Shown in pieces: positions 12,901 through 21,900 of a DNA stretch of 64,000 nt; within the stretch, counting starts at the first letter, position 1, and each line of letters starts with the position of its first letter. Location of the stretch: assembly GCF_024139115.2 (NCBI RefSeq), contig NC_085139.1:14169533-14233532 (forward strand). The letters are read 5' to 3'. Under the pieces are notes generated by a model. The model saw only the letters and a program-made list of their open reading frames with translations. It ran no database searches and was not told the DNA's origin. The DNA is from Armigeres subalbatus (Eukaryota; Arthropoda; Insecta; Diptera; Culicidae). The position numbers were made by a program, and so were the translations under genes.

Positions 12901-15900
12901 CCTTCTAACTTTTCGAAGTGGATAACGAATAGCTGTTCATATTCACTCGAATAATGAATTAAGAGTGAAATATTCTGTATTACAGCTTAGTGTTATAGTT
13001 AACTTACTAATAACTGTGGTAGTAGCGATTATTATTTTAACACAATCCGCTACTACCACACTAACATCCATCGACATTGAAGGAATGTAGAGAAAAGCAT
13101 AAGTGTATGGAAGGCTTGTTCAGTTCTTATCCTCTTGAGTCTTGATGATTTCGTCGAGAGGAATAAGCAATGCTCTAGATGGGACAACGACTGGTATTTT
13201 CGGCAGGAGTCACATCCCCGACACAGGTTTAACATATTAAATAGAACGGGTAGCGTGATAGTCACACTCTCGGTCCCAATATTATAGATACCTTTTGTTG
13301 AATAAAAAAAACTAGATTTGTGCTTAATCAAAATACAGATTAGAAACAATGAAGCTAATTGTATTGAAACTTTTGTTGTTCTAATTATTACATTGAAAGT
13401 ATGAATCAATCCAACCTTAACGTTGACGACGTTGCCACTCCGATTCAATTAGCTTGCTCCGCAATTTCCGCAGTTGAATAGATTCCCCTGCATCTCGTCT
13501 GTGATCCATTAAATCGATCAGGAAATCAACGCAATCTATTGATTTTTGGTGGTTCTCATATGCCTCTTCGTATGGTTCAATAACAAGCAACGGCTCACTA
13601 GACGAATTTTCTAACCACTCCTCATCGGGTTCCGATTTGTTCTCATGTAGAACGCTGTCCAAAATTTCGTTGTCAGTGTACACATCACAATCACCGATGA
13701 TTTTGTTCCCTTGGCTGTCACATACTGAGTCATTCAACCAGTCTTTTATGTCATCGTTACTGGGATTCTCCTGGTAGAAATGTGCTGTGGCTTTCACAAG
13801 AGACAATACGTCATTATTTAACGACCCACTTTCAGCTTCTTCTAGATCGAAGAGCGGATATTCATCTAGAAGGTTCTTACAAGAACTCTCAATTGTCTTA
13901 TGTGAGATTTCACCCCATGATTGATGTAACCAGTCAATGACTTGGCGCAGACTGATTTTCTTAAGCCTTTCATCAAAGATACTGCAGTCGGTGTCATCAA
14001 GAAGCAAATGAAGCATGAGTTTTTTCTTGTACCGTTTCTTCACCGCATGGAGTACTCCTTGATCCATTGGCTGACCGAGTGAGGTGACATTTGGTGGAAA
14101 GAAAATCACTTTTATTTTCCCGTCATTGCTTTCGAGAATGTTGCCACCATCGTGGTGCGCCGAACAATTATCTAGGAGTAACAACGCTCTAGGTTCTCGT
14201 CCGTTCTGCTGTGCAAAATTCTGTACCGAGGGAATGAACTGTTCGAAGAACCACTGTTTAAACAAATCTCGGTTCATCCAAGCCTTCTTCGAGCTTTTGT
14301 AATATACTGGAAGGTCAGACTTGTCTTTGGGCAGGTCACGTGGATTCTGAGACATACCCAGGAACATCAGAGGTAGTTTATTCGAGCCGTCAATGTTGCA
14401 GCAAGGCATAAATGTAATTCTTGATTTAATCACCTTCCTACCTTCGGCAATGTCTTTGTCGTTCAAGACCGATGTGCGAGATGGAAGTAGCTTGACGAAC
14501 AATGCCGATTCATCAGCATTATGAATTTCCCTTTTCTCGTAACGATTCTCCTGAATTTGTTGAGTGAAATTAACTTTAAACTGTTCGAAATCATTAACGA
14601 TTGCAAAAGCACGTTCGCCTTCAACACCTATCATCTTCAATCCGTACCGCTTCCTGAATCTGTCGAACCATCCGTTGCTCGACGAAAATTGAACATCTAA
14701 ATCATAAACATTCCGAGCCTGCAACATCGAAAACAATTGTTCCGCTTTTGCTCGCACTATCTCCGGGATTAGTATATGCTTCTTCCTACGCTCCTGTAAG
14801 ATCCAAAGATACAGAGCTTCCTCTAGTGCAACCAGCTTTGCTGTTTTCATCGTGCGCCGTTCCGTCACGCCGGTCTCCTGTTATTTATAGGCGGTGTTCT
14901 CAATGGTCTCCCGGTTCTGGGTTATACTTCAGAGAAATTTTCGTTACTGTTGACCCGTTCTCAACGCTCCGAATCGCTTGCACCTTCTGTTGAAATATTA
15001 GCATTACGTGCTTACGATACATTACTAAAATTTGATAATTTATCATACAAATTCAGTTTAAAAATATATTCAATATTTACCTGCTGTTCAGAGTTACTAG
15101 AGGTTTCCTTTTTCCGTCCATGGAACTACCTACACAGTACTCTGCTGAGTTTGGATACCGGATTCCAAGCAATTAAAAAACTTTATAGATCGGCAGAAGC
15201 TGCAGCAACCGTAACGGGGACCATCTGGCACTTTCCGCGATAATAAATATTGAAGTGTTGAGGAACCAAGATGATATTAAATAGTAATTCGTACGATTGC
15301 GATATTCACTTCAAATATTTTCCATAACTTGCGATGCAAAACAAATACAAACTTATTTATTTATTTATTATCAGACTAAGGCCGGAGTGGCCTGTGCTGT
15401 ACATAAAAGTCTTCTCCATTCAGCTCGGTCCATGGCTGCACTTCGCCAACCACGCAGTCTGCGGAGGGTCCGCAAATCGTCCTCCACCTGATTGATCCAC
15501 CTTGCCCGCTGTGCACCTCGCCTTCTTGTTCCCGTCGGATCGTTGTCGAGAACCATTTTCACCGGGTTACTGTCCGACATTCTGGCTACGTGCCCGGCCC
15601 ACCGCAGTCTTCCGATTATTGCGGTGTGAACGATGGATGGTTCTCCCAACAGCTGATGCAACTTGTGGTTCATTCGCCTCCTCCACGTACCGTCCGCCAT
15701 CTGCACCCCACCATAGATGGTACGCAACACTTTCCTTTCAAAAACTCCCAGTGCGCTTTGGTCCTCCACGAGCATCGTCCAGGTCTCGTGTCCGTAGAGA
15801 ACTACCGGTCTTATAAGCGTTTTGTAGATAGTCAGTTTGGTACGGCGGCGAACTCTATTCGATCGAAGCGTCTTGCGGAGTCCAAAGTACGTACGATTTC

Positions 15901-18900
15901 CAGCCACTATGCGTCTCCGAATTTCTCTGCTGGTATCGTTATCGGCGGTCACCAGTGAGTCTAAGTACACGAATTCTTCAACCACCTCGATTTCGTCACC
16001 ACCGATAGAAACTCGTGGTGGGTGGCTTACATTGACCTCTCTTGAGCCTCTTCCTATCATGTACTTCGTCTTCGACGTGTTGATGACTAGTCCAATCCGT
16101 TTAGCTTCGCTTTTCAGTCTGATGTAGGCTTCCTCCATCCTCTCAAAGTTACGTGCCATGATATCAATGTCGTCGGCGAAACCAAATAACTGGACGGACT
16201 TCGTGAAAATCGTACCACTCGTGTCAATCCCTGCCCTTCGTATTACTCCCTCCAAAGCGATGTTGAATAGCAGACACGAAAGACCATCACCTTGCCGTAA
16301 CCCTCTACGCGTTTCGAAGGGACTCGAGAATGCCCCTGAAACTCGAACTACGCACATCACCCGATCCATCGTTGCCTTGATCAATCGTGTCAGTCTATAC
16401 GGAAATCCGTTTTCGTACATTAGTTACCATAGCTGGTCCCGATCGATTGTATCATATGCGGCTTTGAAGTCGATAAATAGATGATGTATGGGCACGTTGT
16501 ATTCGCGGCATTTCTGCAATACCTGACGTATGGCGAACACCTGGTATGTGGTAGAGCGTTCACCCATAAATCCCGCCTGGTACTGCCCCACGAACTCTCT
16601 TGCAATTGTTGTTAGTCGGCGGCATAAAATTTGGGAGAGTACCTTGTAGGCGGCGTTCAGCAATGTGATTGCGCGGTAGTTGCTACAATCCAGCTTATCG
16701 CCCTTTTTGTAGATGGGACACACGACACCTTCCATCCACTCCTGCAGCAGAACATCATCCTCCCAAACCTTGGTAATCACCCAGTGCAGCGCTCTAGCCA
16801 CTGCCTCACCACCGTGTTTAAACAGCTCTCCTGGTAGTTGGTCAACTCCAGGGGCTTTGTTGTTTTTCAGCCGGCCGATCTCCTCCTGGATTTCCTGGAG
16901 ATTCGGAGCCGGAAGTCGTATGTCTTGCGCGCGTGCTCCTAGGTTCATTACCATACCGCCATTCAGGTGCTCTTCGTAGTGCTGCCGCCACCTTTGGATC
17001 ACCTCACGCTCGTTTGTAAGAAGGTTCCCGTTTATGTCCTTTCACATATCGGGCTGTGGCACGTGGCCCTTACGTGAACGGTTCAACTTCTCATAGAACT
17101 TTCGTGCGTTATTAGTGCGGTACAGTTCCTCCGTCTCTTCACGGTCTCGATATTCCTGCTGGCGCCTTTTCCTCCGGAAAATCGAGTTTTGTCTGTTCCG
17201 CGCCCGTTTGAATCGTGCCTCGTTCGCCCTCGTGCGGTGTTGCAACAATCTCGCCCATGCTGCATTCTTCTCCTCAACTCACATTCGCCGTTTACATACC
17301 GGTCGTTTCTCTGATCCGGGGGTACCGTGCCAAGTGCAGCGGTTGCGATGCTACCAATGGCGGATCGAATATCTCTCCAGCCATTTTCAAGAGACGCTGC
17401 GCCTAGCTGCTCTTCCGTTGGGAGTGCCACTTCCAGCTGCTGCGCGTAGTCTTGGCCTGGTCTACCGTTTTGTAGCCGCCCAATGTTTAGCCGCGGCGGA
17501 CAAACTTAGGGTTGCCACATTTGTTCGAAAAACAGGAATCATTGTCGAATGAGCGGGGTTTTACGGTAGTTTGAAATTCATTCGCAAGGTGGCGCTACTG
17601 TATATGAGAGATCAGTTTGGTTTGATATCTCAGGATCTATTGGTTTTGGAAAGTTGCCATTCTCTATAAAGTTGTTCGAGCATTGGAAACCCATATGTTG
17701 AGAAACTGTTAAGTTCAGAATTGAGCCGTAAGGCGGCGCTAGTGTATATGAGATATCAGTTTAGTTCGATATCTCGGGATCTGTGGGATTTAGTAAATTG
17801 CCGTTTCCTACAACGTTGTTCCAGTACTGAAAACCAATATGTTGAGAAACTGAATAAATTAAGAATTCATCCGCAAGGAGGCGCTACTGTATATGAGAGA
17901 TCATTTCTTTCGATATCTTGGGATCTGTGGGATTTAGAAAGTTGCCGTCTTCTACAAAGTTGTTCTAGGATTGGAAATCAATATGTTGAGAAGCTTATTA
18001 GTTTAGAATTCATCCGCAAGGTGGCACTACTGTATATGAGAGATCAGTTTGGTTCGATATTTCGGGATCTATTGGTTTTGGAAAGTTGCTATCTTCTATA
18101 AAGTTGTTCGAGCATTGGAAACCAATATGTTGAGAAACTGTTTAGTTCAGAATTAAGACATAAGGCGACGCTAGTGTAAATGAGAGATCAGTTTAATTTG
18201 ATATTTCGGGATCTGTGGAATTTAGAAAATTGCCGTCTTCAACAAAATTATTCGAGAGTCGAAAAACTGAATAATTTAAAATTCATCCGCAAGGAGGTGC
18301 TACTGCATATGAGATATAAGTTCTTCGATATCTTGGGATCTGGGGGATTTAGAAAATTGCCGTCTTCTACAAAGTTGTTTGAGGATTGGAAATCAATAAG
18401 TTGAAATATTGTGAAGTTTAAAATTCATCCGTAGAGTAATGATAGTACATGTGAGACCACCAGTTTGATTATATAACCCCGGATCTGTGGTATTAGAGAT
18501 TGGCCGTCTGCTTCACAGCAGTTCTAAGATGAAAACCATTATTCTGAAAAACTGGGTGGTGGTATATGTATCACCCAGTTTTGTTAGATATCGCAGGATA
18601 TGTGAGATTTAAAAGTGCCGTCGTTTACAGTTATTCGGGATTTGAAAACCAATGTGTTCAGAAAAGTGTGCTTGATAGTCACAGGACACACAGAAGGCCT
18701 TGGGTTCGATCTCAGGCCCATTTCATTCGCCTACTTCGTATCTTTTTCTATATTTCTCATGTTACCGCAATCACTAGAACAGTATATGGATTTCCGTAGC
18801 GTTACCATTTCAATCCTGTACCTTCAACTTGACTAGTCTAACAGTAACTGTTAGTATTGTAAATGCCGGAAAAACTTGTTTCTTACATCCCATTAGAATT

Positions 18901-21900
18901 CCGCATTTTGCGTTCCTATCACATCCCAACAAAGTTTTTTTTAGTTGAAATAGCTGCTTTTTGGCCAAATAAGACCTTTAACAGCATTCAATGTTTGTTG
19001 GGATTGGCCACTCGTTATTATTATCTATTTCAGGTATTTTCAGAAATTCAGATGGCCATTACAAACATATCATGCTTGTCGAATAACTTAACTTAGACAA
19101 GGTATTGATTTGGTATTCAATATCTTTCGAATACCTGATGTGGTTATTATCATCAATGACTACTATTTAAATATTCTTCTTCATCTTCTATGGCTCTACA
19201 TTCCAACTGGAATTTGGTCTTCTTTTCAACTTAATGTTCTATTAGCATTTCCTCAGTTATTAATTGAAGGCTTTTCTATGTCCGCCATTGCATGATTATG
19301 TATCTTGTGTGGCAAGTGTAGTGACCACCTTCATTCGGATCAGACAAGAATCAGATGTTTACCCTATTTAGAGAGGATTTCAATAAATGCTCTACATTGT
19401 CAGAAGTATTCAGACACTAAACTGTGCAACACGTCTTTTAATTATGATCTCACTGAAACATTATCACGGTTATTACAGTGGCGACGAGGATGAAACCTTT
19501 GGTGATTTCGCGTGTGTTAGCATATTTTCGGTATAATGCAAATTATAGCGGTGTTTAAGCTATGCATGTAGATTGGTCTTTTATGCCAGTTTTTGAGCGC
19601 AAAAGTGTATAAGCAGGAAGGCTCGTGTATTTTTTTTAATGGAAAGTTTCTCTGTTGGTGATGTGCTTTGATTTACAATGTCTAGTGTGTTAAATACTTT
19701 TATTGGCACCACAGTTTTTTGATCCATATTTCCGAGCACCTTTTTTTTAGAACTGTTTAGAACATGCATAGTATGTATAGCAGAGGGTGTCATTTTGAAT
19801 CAATAGATTCTTTTGTGTTCCATGGCTTTTACCTGCTTTTTGTACAACAGTGTGACCCGTTTGATTATTTTGTTCTTGTTTTTGCTCATGTTTTGGAAAA
19901 CATCGTAGAGAACGCCAGCGACGTCGATTATAGAGAGTGGTTGCGTTTTGAATCTCAGCACTCGAACTCATTCAAGTCACTCAACGAGGTGGTAAGATGA
20001 GAATGAGAATGACGTCCACACAACTATCACCTCCGCAGTGAGCAGCGAGCTAATCAGCATGTGGTTAAATGACGAAAAAACTGCTAATTCTTAGGACCTT
20101 TGAAATATGTAAAACTGATTGCCTTGATAGTCTTGGCGAAATTCTTTGCTATTTTAAGGCAATTTATCACGTATTTATGTAATCGTAGAGATCATTTATG
20201 CAGATTCATCGCGGTTTATTTTATTTTTGTTTGCATGGTTTATACTTTGTGTTTGTTTTCCTTTTTGCAATAGTGTTTACGTTGTTGACGGTATTTTCCT
20301 TTTATTACCCATTAGTGTAGCGTGGTGATTTATAATTTTTCATTGCACCCAATTTAATTTACATTTAATGCAGTGTTTTGGTGTAAATAAATATATATTT
20401 TTACGAAATCGTTATTATGTCAATTATGTTTAGAATGCAGCAGTTGCATTTATTTTACCTTTGCAGTAGGAATATGTTTATTATTTATATGTTTATTAAA
20501 TAACGTCAGAGATTTTGAAAAAAAAAATCAAAAAAGAATAGCTTTTTGACATTTCATAAGTAAATTTAAGAATCGCTTTTGTACATACATTTTGGTTTAC
20601 TATATGATTGTTTAGGTTTATAAAAGATGAATAATAAACCGTTCTGAGTTATGTGATTCAACTCAAGGGGGAAGGAGTTGTAGTGACCACCTTCATTCGG
20701 ATCAGACAAGAATCAGATGTTTACCCTATTTAGAGAGGATTTCAATAAATGCTCTACATTGTCAGAAGTATTCAGTCTTTTAATTATGATCTCACTGAAA
20801 CATTATCACGGTTATTACAGCAAGTACAATGGATACACTATGCCCAGGGAATCGAGAATCGAACTCGCCATCTTCGAATTGGCAATCCTACGCCTTTGCT
20901 CGCAAGGCTACTGCGGTTGAAGCAGAGTAGAAGCTGTGTATTAACTCGAATATCGTCGTCAGAAATGGTTTACGATAAATTGCGCTACTCTAGGGTAAAC
21001 TTTTCAAAATTACCATTTTTACGGACGTTCAGGATTATCCGGAAGGTCTGGTGGCCACCTGCACTGCCGTTCTACGCATGCTTGTACCAAATTCAAAAAA
21101 CGACAAATGAGAAAATGGCATTTGAAATTGAACACTAATTTTCATTGCTGACGTATAACCATAATGCAATATAAGATTATTACACCACAGAACCATTCAG
21201 AAGACTTAATTTCATTGAAATAATTCTTATTTTTCACTCACAAATAGAATTTGGGACAACGATCATGAAAATAGTTATGCGGTACAGTTATGCCGAGAAA
21301 TAGAGCACTTGTTTTATGGTTTCTACGCATATCAGCCCCGTTCAATGCACAATTTTGTGAATGACTACTGCGATTGACTTATATCTCCACATGCTTTATC
21401 TATGGAAGTGAACCTGCCACGTGGTTGAAGTGATTATGTCGCTTAGAATGAGTATTGTACAAATTGCGCTTATTAAACCAGTGCAACAGGCTAAGATTGC
21501 AAGATCTAAACAGAAAATGCTATTTCAATGTGTGTTGCTCCATAAAATAACAGAATCCGCCATAATGATGAATTTAATCACCGCGAGACAATTATGCGTA
21601 TAAATTGAGCAATGGGACAAATAGACTTGATGTTGTTTTCAGTGATTTTCCGAACAAAGTTCGAAATCTGTTAGAGTTTTCTAAAAGTATACATCGGAAT
21701 AGACTGCTACATGGTGAAAAGTCAAAATCCACAAAAACTAACATGGGACAACTATGCGTAGAAGGGCAGTGCAGCCATGAGGAGTGAGAACTGCGAATAA
21801 ATTCCAAGGTTATTGTCAGAAATGGTTTAGAAAAAAATGGGCTGCTCTAGGACAAACTTTCCAAAATGATAATTTTTACGGACGTTCCGGATTATAAAAA

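Larger units (their letters stand above)
12722..17566 (-). mobile_element. pogo/Tigger-like DNA transposon with nested RTE copy
   Basis: Terminal inverted repeats of 24 bp with one mismatch start CCGTAGAACCCCGCTCATTC at 12722 and, on the other strand, CCGTAAAACCCCGCTCATTC at 17566. Each end is flanked by TA, the expected Tc1/mariner/pogo target duplication. A second TIR-like block sits near 12772. The element carries one degraded transposase gene and is interrupted by an RTE copy at about 15358-17512. Without that insert it would be about 2.7 kb. Confidence 0.85.
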
